Origin: Roridomyces roridus
Taxonomy: Eukaryota; Basidiomycota; Agaricomycetes; Agaricales; Mycenaceae
Direction of reading: 5' to 3'
Assembly (NCBI GenBank): GCA_029378245.1
Contig: JARKIF010000018.1
Location: forward strand, 868,001-932,000
DNA: 64,000 nucleotides
Under the pieces are notes generated by a model, which saw only the letters and a list, made by a program, of their open reading frames with translations, searched no databases and had not been told where the DNA came from. Positions 20,492 to 30,807 of the stretch are shown here, piece by piece (position 1 is the stretch's first letter; each line of letters begins with the position of its first letter). A program made the position numbers and the translations under genes.

Positions 20492-23171
20492 ATGTACAAC
20501 GGATATATCGCACCCGGCTCCAGCCCTGCCTCTTCCTATCATCTTGACGAAAGAAGTGCTCAATACACACGTCAAGAGCATCAGAACCCCCCCAACCTTC
20601 CTGGTTACAACTCCCACATTCAAGCATACCTAGCACAGAACCCGCAACACCCCGCGCCATGGGTGACTGGGGTTAGCTCCTACGCAGAACCGCCTTACCA
20701 ATCCACCTACGCCCCATCGGGACCTCCCTACCTACAGGGCAGTCAGGAAAGACACAACGTAGCTCAATCGCGATTGGGGCAATTCGAGCCAGGTGTCATC
20801 GACGGCATAGAATTCGGAACCGGAAACACCTTTAACAAGCCAGGAAATTGTTGCGAATATGGGACCATCCCACCCCAACTCCCTGGTGGACGGGCCGGCA
20901 CATTGAGGACCCTGAATTCTCAAAGCCGGACCTACTTGGATGGTCGATATCAACCGCAGGCTTTCTGCCAAAACTGCGAGAGGCTTGCGAAAAGACTGGC
21001 CGACGAATATCCGGGCCTCACAATTCTCGACGTGGAGAGCGGCATCACGTATGAGTCCGCCTGTACGGTGAGTTTCAATGCTCTGCCGCAGTAATTCATC
21101 TGCTTGAACCAGAAATCAGCAACAAGCACTCGCCATGCGGGAGAGGAATGAGCCAGCCGCGAACATACACATTGTATGTATCTACCCTTAGGTCCTATAC
21201 CAGTTCAAGTGACACTCGCAACAGTATTTAATGACTGCAACGGTGGCGGTCATGAAAGACGTACGTACCGATCGTCTCTTATTTTCAACGAATTGAATGC
21301 CGTGCAGCGGGCAAATAAGGCTCCTGCCAAAGCACACCGGAAGGAACAAGAGGCGCGGGCCGCTGAACAGGCCGCAGATGCGGCCAAGGCGAAGGCTCAA
21401 AGATCTGGAAAAAAGCATCACCGTGACCACATGTTCGTGAAGCAGAACGCACTGTGAGACCCGGGGGACATGATTTTCATGTACCCCGGGTACCCCCAAA
21501 TCATGCACCGATGCCATGAAACTCACGTGAGGGTGGTCGAAAATCACCTCCTCCTCCATGAAATGTGAATAACCAATTCATGTCTGTTTTCGACGTTTTC
21601 ATGTACCGAATTCATGTTCCCATGACATGAAAATGACTGGGAACTGAGTGGGTTTGATTTGAGCAATGCAGCTTCCTAATGAATACTATTCCTGAGGGAC
21701 TGAATTTCGGATGAAAGGAATATGAATTTCAAAGTTATGTAGCTAATACAAGGAAGTGCTACCAGCAGCCCGCCCACTATTGCTTCCACCACCACCGGGA
21801 CTCAAGAGCCACACACGCATCACCGGATTCGAAAAGATCAACCTGCGGCTGGATGTCAGATCAGAATGCGGCTCGAAGGTGTACACTAGTACACACCTCA
21901 AGCAGTGGGAGGCCACGGTAGCGGCGTCGTAGATGGGGAGGGAATCAAGCTCAAGGACAAAAGCCATAGAAGGGCACATACCTGAAAGAAGCGAGCTCTG
22001 GCCCCGCCATCGACTCGAGAAGCTTGAGGACATCAAGTTCGTATCCGGTCAGCAGATCGTAGCAGGATGAGCTCGTGACGCACCTGAGGTCAACAGTGAT
22101 TGGAGCACTGGGTCCCAAGAACCAAGCCCTACACTCAGTCGAGACAGCCACAGCGGCTTCTTGTGCTGTCTTCAAGCTGTCGTCCGAGGTTCATGATGTG
22201 CAGAGTGGAAGGGCATCAAAGGGTCCAGACGTTGATATTGCAATGAAGTACTGTCGACAGGGGGCTCCTGGGGAGAAGAGAGTGGAGGAGAGGTACATTG
22301 AAGAACGGGGGGGAAGGCGACATGAGGGTTGGGAGGAAGGAGTGGAGCGCCGTGACAGACGTGACACCACTGACCTCATCCGCAGCATGGCTCCACACCG
22401 GCCTTCCCACAACTTTCCCAAGTCCTTCTCCGTGCAAATATCTCACTGTGCAACAGCGCGGTCGTCAAGGGACGTCCAGACGGGGTATAGGTTGATCGAA
22501 GAAAACCCTGGCTCGATCAATGTTCATTTCCATCTTGCTCCCTGATTTTCATGTGTTTCTCCCATGATTTCGGCTTCACCAATTCAGCGGAATTGTTCCT
22601 GATTTTCACCGAAGAGGCCATGATTTGATACATTGTACGGACTCTGTAAGAATCGCAAATTAACGTCTGAAGTACCCGAGGTATTTGATCTGTTCATTTC
22701 AGGCCATAGACTGTGATTCTGCTTGTTCATGGCACGGCGACATGAAATTCATGCGCCGTTGTTTTCACAGTGACGTGAGTAATTCTGCTTGAACTTTGGG
22801 CCAGTTACACCGAATCTGATGCGCCTTTCTGCACGTAGGATGCACAACGAGCTCGCGCAGATGCTACCACGGCTCTGGCAGATATAAAGAGCACTCAACA
22901 AGCATTAGCGGTGGCCATGAACGATCTCGCAAGCTATCAGAGAGACATGGCCATGGCCAACCAGCAATTCGATAATGGGGGGGGTCCAAGTCACGCTCCG
23001 GTGGCTCCTGCTCCCCAGCAAAGGCCAAGGACATATCCTGTTAACCCTCCTCCCCGTGCCAGTTTCGCTGGTGCGGCTCATCGGGCGTTGCCACCTCAAG
23101 GACTCGCATTTCATCCTGGCCGTGGGGCTCCTGGACAGCATATGCCTGGAGGTAGGAACTGGCAGGGATGA
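20492..23171 (+). pseudogene. Gln/Pro-rich hypothetical gene split by a CACTA-like insertion
   Basis: Ancestral exons 20492-21067, 21120-21173, 21225-21260, 21308-21448 and 22839-23171 join exactly in frame to 379 residues. The N-terminus is Tyr/Pro/Gly-rich. Next come a CQNCERLAKRLADEYPG segment and an Ala/Lys/Glu helix (AAEQAADAAKAKAQRSGKK). The last exon carries an Ala-rich coiled-coil-like helix and a Pro/Gly/Arg tail. I recognise no domain; the C-terminus has an RNA-binding or scaffold flavour (inference only). A 1.3-kb element inserted right at the exon 4/intron 4 donor. The current transcript would read three codons into the inverted repeat and stop (TGA 21455-21457), giving 271 residues without the last exon. 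Confidence 0.65.
21450..22772. mobile_element. CACTA-like non-autonomous element, TSD acg
   Basis: Left end cactgtgagacccggggga; right end, read inward on the other strand, cactgtgaaaacaacggcg. Similarity extends about 35 bp (both continue into a palindromic ATGAnTTTCATGT). The flanks are acg at 21447-21449 and 22773-22775, the 3-bp duplication expected for CACTA (EnSpm) elements, whose ends start CACTR. Removing the element plus one acg restores a perfect splice donor (aac|gtgagt) of the host gene. The interior has repeated CATGAAA words and no transposase. Confidence 0.75.
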
Positions 23172-23834
23172 ACGTTCTCGAGTTCAGATTCCCGGGGCAC
23201 CTGATCTCGGGGACACCTGGCTCAATTATACCCAAAGGAATCGCAATCTCTCATATCTATTATGTAATCGGACACCGCTAACGAAGTGGTTATATACCCA
23301 ACCTGCCATGGACTTTTGTGTACCCTTTTAATTTATATGTCAGAAGTGTAGCTGGTGTCCTGTATCCATTTTTACTCGTTTTAATTGATATTCTTATTTA
23401 TTGAGAGCGGCTGGGCCATGAGTGAGAATTTGAACCGTGGGAATGTCCTGAGGTGGACTGATGCCAACTCTGGGCCATTCAAAGAGTTGAAAAATGTAAC
23501 ACCACCGCCCCTACTCTCTACCCCTCCAGGGTCTTTATTTTTACTCCAACTACGTTTGAAACAAAGACTAAGCGAGTCACGAGGAGGTCTGAGGAGCATT
23601 GTTTAACACTGCAGTGTCCACCACAATTTGGATGATGCAAAAGGTGCTATATCAGGGTCCTGGGCACGTAGATTTCTGGGTGAACAGGCGTGAGTGATTG
23701 CCAAGGGATCTAGACTTGAATGGAATCGGCCATTGGGAGTCAGGACCAAGAAAATCGAGCGAGACGAACGTACAACATGAAATTTGATTCATCAGGAAAA
23801 AGTTTTTTGCACAGTAGCTGCCACTCATTGTTTG
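23172..23834. other. Intergenic, nothing recognised
   Basis: About 660 bp between the disrupted gene and the next mobile element; no long conserved frame, no repeats of note. Confidence 0.3.
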
Positions 23835-23835
23835 A

Positions 23836-24697
23836 TAGCTCGGGTAGCTGCAGGAGCCCTGGTAGAATTGGGTGAGATGCCTGGTAGCCCTTGGTAGCTT
23901 CAGTAGCTTCTGGTTTGTAGCCTGGTAGCAGCAGTAGCTCTTCACTCAGTGCTTAGTAGCACCTAATAGACCCTCCCCTGAAGTCAGTAGAACTGGTAGA
24001 CTTGTGCAGAGTGCTCAGTAGCACCCAGTCTGAGATGGTGAGCTTTTGGTGAGCTGTTGAAATACAACACAAGTGGTGTGACAGAGCTCATAAATACTGC
24101 AATGTTCATAGAGTGCTTGTAGTGATTCAATTTCCAAAAAAAAAAAAAACCAAAAAAAAAAAAAAAACTACTTGTCAATGAAGAGCAAGTCACACTCACA
24201 ACAAGTTCAAGTCCTGAACCACTTAGGCCACGCAGATTTGATTGACTTTTGAGTCAGTTTTGACTCTCCCACCCAATAACAAGACCGGTGTCAGACAGAA
24301 ATCAAATATGTGCATGTTCCGAGAATGAGTCAGTAGAGCAAGGGAATTACTTGCAAGTTGCAAGTGCTAACACAGGTGGCACCCTGTTATCAAGCTTTTC
24401 TCGGACTTTGGCAAGCTCAATTAGTCTAGTAGTTTAGTTGTCTGGTCATAGAGATTGTTATTTACCGGAGGTGTCCTGTTCGAATCCTGCCCCTGACAAA
24501 TGTCAAAAAATTCCTCCCTAGGTTTGGCACACCATAGAAGCTTCTCTTTTGCAATCCAATTAATTGTTCATTATTGGGCGACCCTGCCTAGTCGCACTGG
24601 TAGCTCGAGCTACTGAGAACTCAGGTGGCTACCAGGAGCCTAGTAGAGGGGTACTTGGCTACCCAGCTACCGGGGCTCCGGAGAACTACCAGAGCTA
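23836..24697. mobile_element. MITE with GGTAGC subterminal repeats
   Basis: Left end tagctcgggtagctgcagga and right end, inverted, tagctctggtagttctccgg are similar over about 38 bp (both continue to a GAGCCC-GGTAG stretch). About 150 bp at each end are crowded with GTAGC words, all pointing inward. The middle includes a long A-rich tract. No coding capacity. I could not find a clean target duplication, so the exact ends may be off by a few bases. It overlaps the 3' end of F-box copy 4. Confidence 0.65.
24135..24168. repeat. A-rich tract with CC interruptions
   Basis: Two runs of about 14 A separated by CC, inside the GGTAGC element; low-complexity DNA. Confidence 0.8.
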
Positions 24698-25778
24698 TGT
24701 ATCCAAGTGCATTTTCTGCTGATGTTCCTGTACTCCTGTACTCCGTTTCGTCCTCCTCGGTCCAAAGCGGCGTGTGTCCCCCCTGCTGGTGGAACCATAC
24801 ATTGGGATCAATGACGTTTCTTTCGTCGTCGAAGCTGGGCTCAAAACCAGTGATCTCAGGCCTCCAGTCCGCCGCCCGATGCATCCGTCTGAGTTGAGCC
24901 TCGAGCCAGGCAATCCAGGTCGGATACTGGTAAGTTATGTATTCTTGATATTCTCCGCGATTGTTCGGAAAGTGGAAAACGGCGAAAGGCGACTCTGGGC
25001 TGAGGACGAGCCAAGTCTGACCCACGCTGTCCTTCTCCCAGATCAGGATGGCAGGAAATCGCTTCTTCCGTTGTGCGCGGCTCAATCCAGGAGGGAGTAA
25101 ATAGTCGAAAACCTCCTGAATCAAGTAATATCCCTTGGGATGCGTGAATTCGAGAGTCCCCGACTCTTCCACCTTGGGGTACTTGTCCGCCTCGGGCATT
25201 TGCGCGTCCTCTTCCACCTCCGAGTACCAGTCCTCGTCGCTGAGGCCAAGGCTCGCGAAATAGTTTTCGCGGTCACCCTTGCCATCGCTGCACCCATCAG
25301 GAGCGGTGATTTTGCCAAGCTCGACGGCGATTTTGTAGACCTGAGGTTCGATACAGCCTAGATGGTTGTAGCCCGCAACCCTCTCGACGTCGTCTGCATC
25401 CTCCCAACAGTAGACTGCGGGAAGACCTGGCCATGCACATGCAATGACGTCTTTTTCGGGCCATTCGAGGATCCAGAGGCGGAAGTCCTCCGGGATGTAG
25501 TCGTGCTGAGCGAGGATATGGTCGAGATAAGCCTGCCGATCGAACGGGCGTAGGTTCTCCCAAAGCCAGGGACGGGTGCCAAGGTCGTGGAAGAGAGGAT
25601 CGTGGACGATCTTTTTGTATAGACTTAAGAGAGCACGGCGAGGGGGGTAGATATCGGCGATGGAGACGAACGCCTTCCACTGCCGGCAAACACCCTCGGC
25701 AGCGATGAGGGCCTTCAGCGGTAGATGAGGGACAACTTCAAGTACGAGTTCGGGAGGTAGGTCGTGGAATGTAGGCAT
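24621..25778 (-). CDS. F-box protein, tandem family copy 4, C-terminus supplied by a MITE
   Basis: Single exon, 385 residues, ATG 25778 (MPTFHDLPPELVLEVVPHL). F-box and central block are intact (RPWLWENLRPFDRQAYLDHI, FRLWILEWPEKDVIACAW). The linker is acidic. The C-terminal module is complete (FPAILIWEKDSVGQTWLVL, SPESPFAVFHFPNN, TWIAWLEAQLRRMHRAADW, WTEEDETEY). The last roughly 25 residues and the stop (24621-24623) are encoded by the inverted-repeat end of the GGTAGC element, replacing the family's normal short tail. The gene may still be functional, since the tail is variable between copies. Confidence 0.75.
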   Translation of the reverse strand: MPTFHDLPPELVLEVVPHLPLKALIAAEGVCRQWKAFVSIADIYPPRRALLSLYKKIVHDPLFHDLGTRPWLWENLRPFDRQAYLDHILAQHDYIPEDFRLWILEWPEKDVIACAWPGLPAVYCWEDADDVERVAGYNHLGCIEPQVYKIAVELGKITAPDGCSDGKGDRENYFASLGLSDEDWYSEVEEDAQMPEADKYPKVEESGTLEFTHPKGYYLIQEVFDYLLPPGLSRAQRKKRFPAILIWEKDSVGQTWLVLSPESPFAVFHFPNNRGEYQEYITYQYPTWIAWLEAQLRRMHRAADWRPEITGFEPSFDDERNVIDPNVWFHQQGGHTPLWTEEDETEYRSTGTSAENALGYIALVVLRSPGSWVAKYPSTRLLVAT

Positions 25779-26140
25779 AGTGCGGTGGACCCACAAAGAA
25801 CGATGGCGTGTCAAACCGTCCACCGCACTGTCCCCGAAAAACAGTTCCGAATCTGAAGACAGTGAACTCGAAATGCCGAATTGATCTGAACCACTACAAA
25901 TCGTCCTGGCGTACGCGTAGATTCGATTTGTCTAGAGTGAGGTTGGGGAGGTTTATTCAAGTAGAATTAATCGTCTCGTTGGTGTCCAAATCAGATTCGC
26001 AATCGGGAAGAAAACAAACTTATTCTTGTATTGGAGTAGATATTTGGCGTTCATCTACGAAGGACTAAGCGCTTTCGATTCCCCCCTCTCTAAGTGGAAG
26101 GGTTCAGAGAGAATCGGGGAACATGAATAAGACGTACAAA
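25779..26140. other. Intergenic between F-box copies 4 and 5
   Basis: 360 bp, upstream of copy 4 and downstream of copy 5; no feature recognised. Confidence 0.3.
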
Positions 26141-27178
26141 TCAGGCGTTGGTTTGAGCCAACCTGTACTCTGCTTCATCCTCCTGAGTCCAAAGCGGCGC
26201 GTATCTCTCCTGCTCGTGAAACCACGCAGTGGGATCCATTAGGCTCCCGTCCTCGTCGTAGTGCCGCTGCCGACCCGCAATTTTGGGCTTCCAATCCGCC
26301 GCCCGATGCATTCGTCGGAGTTGGGACTCGAGCCAAGAAATCCAAGTCGGATGCTGGTGACACAGGTATTCCTGATATTCTCCGAAATTATCTGGGAAGG
26401 AGTACACGGCGAAAGGCGACTCCGGGCTGAGAACGAGCCACGTTTGACCCAAGTTGTCTTTTTCCCAGATGAGGATGGCCGGAAAACGCTTCGCCTTCTG
26501 CACGCGGCTCAGAATAGGAGGCGGCTCATAGTGGAATCGCTCCGGCATCAAATAATATCCCAGGGGGTGGTCTACGCCGGGCTCTGCTTTGGTGACAATC
26601 GGCGACCCCTTTTGGTCCACCTGGGCGTCCGCACACTGCTGCAGGAAGCGATGGCGCGCGAAATAGCTATCGAAGTCACCCCCATCGCTACACCCATTAG
26701 GAAGGGTGATTTTATAGAGGTTGATGATGATTTGGTAAACCTGAGGTTCGAGGCATCCAAGATGGTTGTAGCCCGCAATCCTCTCCACGTCGTCTGCCTC
26801 TTTGGCACAGTAGATCTCTGGAAGACCAGGCCAAGCGCATGCGATGACAGCTTTGTTCGGCCATTCGAGGATCCAGAGACGAAAGTCCTCTGGGATGTAG
26901 TTGTGCTGGGAGAGGATGTAATCGAGGTATGCTTGGCGGTCGAATGGCTCGAGGTTCGCCCATAACCAAGGACGTGTATCAAGGTCGCGGAAGAGGGGGT
27001 CGTGAATGATCTTTTTGTACAGATTGAACAGAGCGCGGCGAGGGGGGTAGATATCCGCGACGGTGACAAACGCTTTCCACTCCCGACAATCACCCTCGGC
27101 GGCGACGAGGCCCTTGAGCGGCAGATGGGGGATAATTTCCAAGGCAAGCTCCGGAGGCAAATCGTGGAGTGTGGCCAT
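26141..27178 (-). CDS. F-box protein, tandem family copy 5
   Basis: Single exon, 345 residues, ATG 27178 (MATLHDLPPELALEIIPHL). Nearly identical in layout to copy 1, including the linker GCSDGGDFDSYFARHRFLQQ, so the two are a recent duplicate pair about 13 kb apart in opposite orientation. In the F-box the usual EGVCREWK reads EGDCREWK, a Val-to-Asp change at a normally hydrophobic position that could weaken Skp1 binding (inference). The C-terminal module is complete and ends WTQEDEAEYRLAQTNA. Confidence 0.8.
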   Translation of the reverse strand: MATLHDLPPELALEIIPHLPLKGLVAAEGDCREWKAFVTVADIYPPRRALFNLYKKIIHDPLFRDLDTRPWLWANLEPFDRQAYLDYILSQHNYIPEDFRLWILEWPNKAVIACAWPGLPEIYCAKEADDVERIAGYNHLGCLEPQVYQIIINLYKITLPNGCSDGGDFDSYFARHRFLQQCADAQVDQKGSPIVTKAEPGVDHPLGYYLMPERFHYEPPPILSRVQKAKRFPAILIWEKDNLGQTWLVLSPESPFAVYSFPDNFGEYQEYLCHQHPTWISWLESQLRRMHRAADWKPKIAGRQRHYDEDGSLMDPTAWFHEQERYAPLWTQEDEAEYRLAQTNA

Positions 27179-27435
27179 CCGGCACTTGTGTAGGGTGTTC
27201 AATGCCGTCAGTGCCGATTTCTACGAAAACCGTGCGGAGCGTCGCAATTGTTGCTGTTACCGCTGAAAAGAGCACTTTGAGTTCGGCAACGATCAGGACT
27301 TCAGCTTTAGCAAGAACTCGGAATCATGGTGGAGGTCAGAGTCAAAGGGGACGCAGCAAAGTGATCCGATTTGTCGGCCGCTTGTTTGTCTCTTCACTCC
27401 GATCAGGCTCACCGCACAAATTGAGGTCCTCTCCC
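27179..27435. promoter_or_regulatory. Shared divergent promoter of F-box copies 5 and 6
   Basis: The two ATGs face away from each other across 257 bp, so both promoters must lie here. No TATA box is obvious. Confidence 0.45.
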
Positions 27436-28469
27436 ATGCCCACACTCGACGTTTTTCCCCCAGAGCTTGCTGCAGAAATCTTCACTCATCTGCCTCTGAA
27501 GGCCCTCGTGGCCGCCGAGGGTGTTTGCCGACAGTGGAAAGAGTTCGTCGCCGTCGCCGATATCTACCCCTCTCGGCGCGCATTATTCAGACTTTACCAA
27601 AAGATTGTTCACGACCCACTCTTCCACGATGTCGATAGCCGTCCTTGGCTCTGGGAGAACCTCCGTCCGTTTGACCGGCAGGCATACCTCGACCACATCC
27701 TCGCCCAACACAACTACATTCCCGAGGACTTTCGCCTCTGGATTCTCGAATGGCCGAATAAGGCCGTCATTGCGTGTGCCTGGCCCGGTCTCTCGGCAGT
27801 CTATTGCGCCGAAGAGGCAGACAACGTGGAGAGATTCCTTGGGTACAATCACCTTGGCTGTCTCGAGCCTCAGCTCAGCAAAATCGACCTCGATCTCAGG
27901 ATAATCTGCAGTCCCGACGCATCCAGCGACAGTGCTGTAGATTCCGTATCTTTCGCAGACCACCAGCGGCACCGGCGCCGTATGGAGCGACTTTTCGGAA
28001 CGCACAAAGCCGAGGATACGGGTACGGACGTGCAGGAGACGGACAGTGACGAACCCCCGAGCCGCCCACCGGGATACTACCACAGTCTCGAAACTTTCCA
28101 GTACTCCCCACCACCTCGCTCAGGAGAGCTTGAATTACCCGGCCTCCTCATATGGGAGGAGTGCGGCGGCGACCAGACATACCTCGCACTCAGTCCCGAT
28201 TCTCCCTTTGCCGTCTACGACATCTTCGGTGCCGGTGTTTACTGCGATGGCTCGAGCCAGCAGTATCTCACTTGGATCCACTGGCTAGAAGCCCAGCTTC
28301 GAAAAATGCACAGGGCGGCCGACTGGAAACCTTTATCCACGGCCGCAGTCCCATCAGGAAGATGGACGGCAGTATCATCGATCAAGCTACGTGCTTCCGA
28401 TCGATGCGCCAATCTGTCGACCCTTGGACCGAGGAAGACGAGGCAAAATATGTGATGGCTCATATTTGA
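27436..28469 (+). CDS. F-box protein, tandem family copy 6, C-terminal frameshift
   Basis: ATG 27436 (MPTLDVFPPELAAEIFTHL). F-box, central block (RPWLWENLRPFDRQAYLDHI) and linker are intact. The C-terminal module runs to QLRKMHRAADWKP (about 28330), where the frame slips by one base. The family ending (MDGSIIDQATCFRSM, WTEEDEAKYVMAHI, stop 28467-28469) is in the next frame. Without correction the protein runs on in an unrelated frame to a stop at 28455. A single-base deletion or a sequencing error would explain it. Confidence 0.7.
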
Positions 28470-28940
28470 TTGTACGTGCTCTATTTGTCGCCTCACCCGG
28501 TCTGAAACGAGCTACAGGGTTGAGGAGGCTGACATCCGAGACTTTCTGACTTCACTTTATTTCTGTGTAATGTGTATCTTCGCCTGTCGATGATTCTTTC
28601 AATGAATTACGATTTCCCGAAGTCTTCCATTGGTCGATCAAGTATTCAGAGGCAGTGACAAAAGCCTCAGCCGAGCCGCGGACCCAGGCGCACTCTGCGA
28701 GCACCTGGGACCAGCTGCGCCGCTGCGCAGTGTGTAGTGTAGGAAGAGATCGCGGTCCATTTACGCCATCGATATTCGATCGATATCGACCGATAACAGG
28801 CATTTTTTGCCAGCACTTCATTCGCTTCGTACTACGACAAAAGCCCCATTTTAATCGACACCATACCAATACACCCTATCGCACAAATGTCCCAAATAAA
28901 AGAAACGCAATACCTGCACCGCGGCATCATATATGTCCTC
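28470..28940. other. Intergenic
   Basis: 470 bp between the convergent 3' ends of F-box copy 6 and the transporter; nothing recognised. Confidence 0.3.
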
Positions 28941-30807
28941 TCACGCCGCACTTCCCTCCAAACACGCAGACCCCGTCCCCCAAACAGCCATCCCCGCCGC
29001 AAGCAAGACGACAACAACGTCAAAGACACCCCACCTCCACCCGTCCTCTATCGCCACCTTGGCCACGATGGGCCCAATCACACAGAGTAGGAAGACGGTG
29101 AATGAGCCGAGGAAGGCCACTACCAAGGATTCGTCAGTGGGTGGAAATGAAAGTGGGAGGAGCGGAGGACTGACTGGCAGCGCTGAACTGGGGTACGAGG
29201 ATGGAAACGGCGACGGAGAGCACAGTGATTCCGACGCGCTGGAGGACGAAGAGAGCTCGAGGCGAGAGCACAGGCGTTTTTGGACGGGTATTAGACACCG
29301 TCTTGGGTAGATGGTCCTGTGGGCCTTGGTCGCGCTCCAGCAGAGTGTCGAGCACGGCACTTAGAGGTTGCGTAATTAATCCGAATTTTGATCTACATCC
29401 GAGTGAATACTAGCAGGAGCAGCAAAGCGGAGAAAGGACACACAAGGGGACGAGAACGAGCATCCACAGGACCGTCTGGTTGATCATCTTGTTGTACCCT
29501 GGCGTGCTGAGGAGGTCCACGCTAATCTACAGGCAGGGCTATCAGACGTGGTAGACGGAGGGAATGACACACACACACCTCGGCGCTGACAGCGCTCCCA
29601 AACATCAGATACCCAGCACATGCGATAAGAGCGTAGATGAAGGTCGCGACTGCCTGCGCCACTTGGTCAATCAACGGTGCAAGGACGTAGACAAGACTTA
29701 CAAACGCCCAGTTTATCATCTCATTGAATCGACTCGGATCGACCATGTCTTTGGCGAGCGACGGAATGACCGGATGCCCTCCAAACTATGATCCCGGTGA
29801 GAAGGCGGACAGAGAGGACGTGGGTGACGTACGCCAGCCATGAACAACCCAAAAGCGATCCCGAGGTGGTTCCAGCTGTCGATGCCAAAGGACGTCTCTG
29901 CTGGACTCCAAAGGCTGCCGGGAGACTCTGTCTTGGACACGCCGTCGATTAGGACCACCACAACGACAAGGATGGTGGATATTATCCCGAGGACGGAGGT
30001 GATGGATAACAGCGACAGTGGTAAGAACACGGTGGGTATGAGGCTGTGAGCATCAGGGTTAGTCGACGAACGGGTACAGACGGCGGCAGACGTACAGGAA
30101 GATGCCCAATAGCTTGTAAACGTCGGACGAATATTGCGGGACGAGGACATGCAGTGAATCGGCAGACAAGGTGACTAGAATCACACTACCAAGCAGTCAG
30201 CTCCTCGTACAGCGCGGATTCCGACACAAGCCCTACCTGACGGCGAACAGCTCCAAGCAGAACAAGACGCTAACGACCAAAGTCGAGCGTGGCCCGAACG
30301 CCTTGCATCCGATATCAGCGTACGAACGCAGCGATGGATCCGACAGGATGATTCGGGCGACGATCTTGGCCGTGTAGCAGCTAACGTAGCCGTAGAAAAT
30401 GATCAAGACAAAGCCCATGCCCCACCCGGCGTAGGCAAACGCGAGGGGCTCCGACAGCATGCCGATCCCGAGGAGGATGGCGATGGAGTTGAAGAGCTAC
30501 AAGTGCCAGTCAGCGCTCGAAGAAATGCGATGATGGAGACAAGACAACGCACCGTTTGCCCAAAGGTGCTCTTGCCATTGTCATTCAGCTTCTTGCTCAA
30601 AAGCGGAGTGCGTTCGTTGTGTAGAGCACAGAGGAGCGCCTCCTTGGGTGCCAACGCGTCGTCGAGTGCAGATTGACATACGCAGCAGACCCCGGACTCG
30701 TCGTCACAGGCGGGCTCAGCGCCGTCGCAGGCCTCTGCATCCGTCTTCACCGGCACCCTGAGCTCCCGCGCAGGGAAAAAAGCCAGCAGCAAAGATGGGT
30801 GGGGCAT
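28941..30807 (-). CDS. Amino-acid transporter (Aa_trans family, Avt-like)
   Basis: Integral membrane amino-acid transporter, probably vacuolar by analogy with yeast Avt proteins. Nine exons (30807-30553, 30496-30237, 30185-30096, 30043-29833, 29785-29702, 29653-29579, 29526-29444, 29392-29175, 29119-28941), introns 47-56 nt, close to 484 residues in frame. After an acidic cytosolic N-terminus (about 85 residues) come the family signature LFNSIAILLGIGMLSEPLAF and about ten hydrophobic segments, including GFVLIIFYGYVSCYTAKIVA and VFLPLSLLSITSVLGIISTI. FGGHPVIPSLAKDM marks the conserved central region; LSKFGLITQPLSAVLD precedes the last helices. No lesions; probably a working gene. A further 5' exon cannot be excluded. 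Confidence 0.88.

Noticed and set aside
24410..24500. Possible tRNA (tagtctagtagttta with tgttcgaatcctg downstream)
   Set aside because: T-stem arms are not complementary and no acceptor stem forms.
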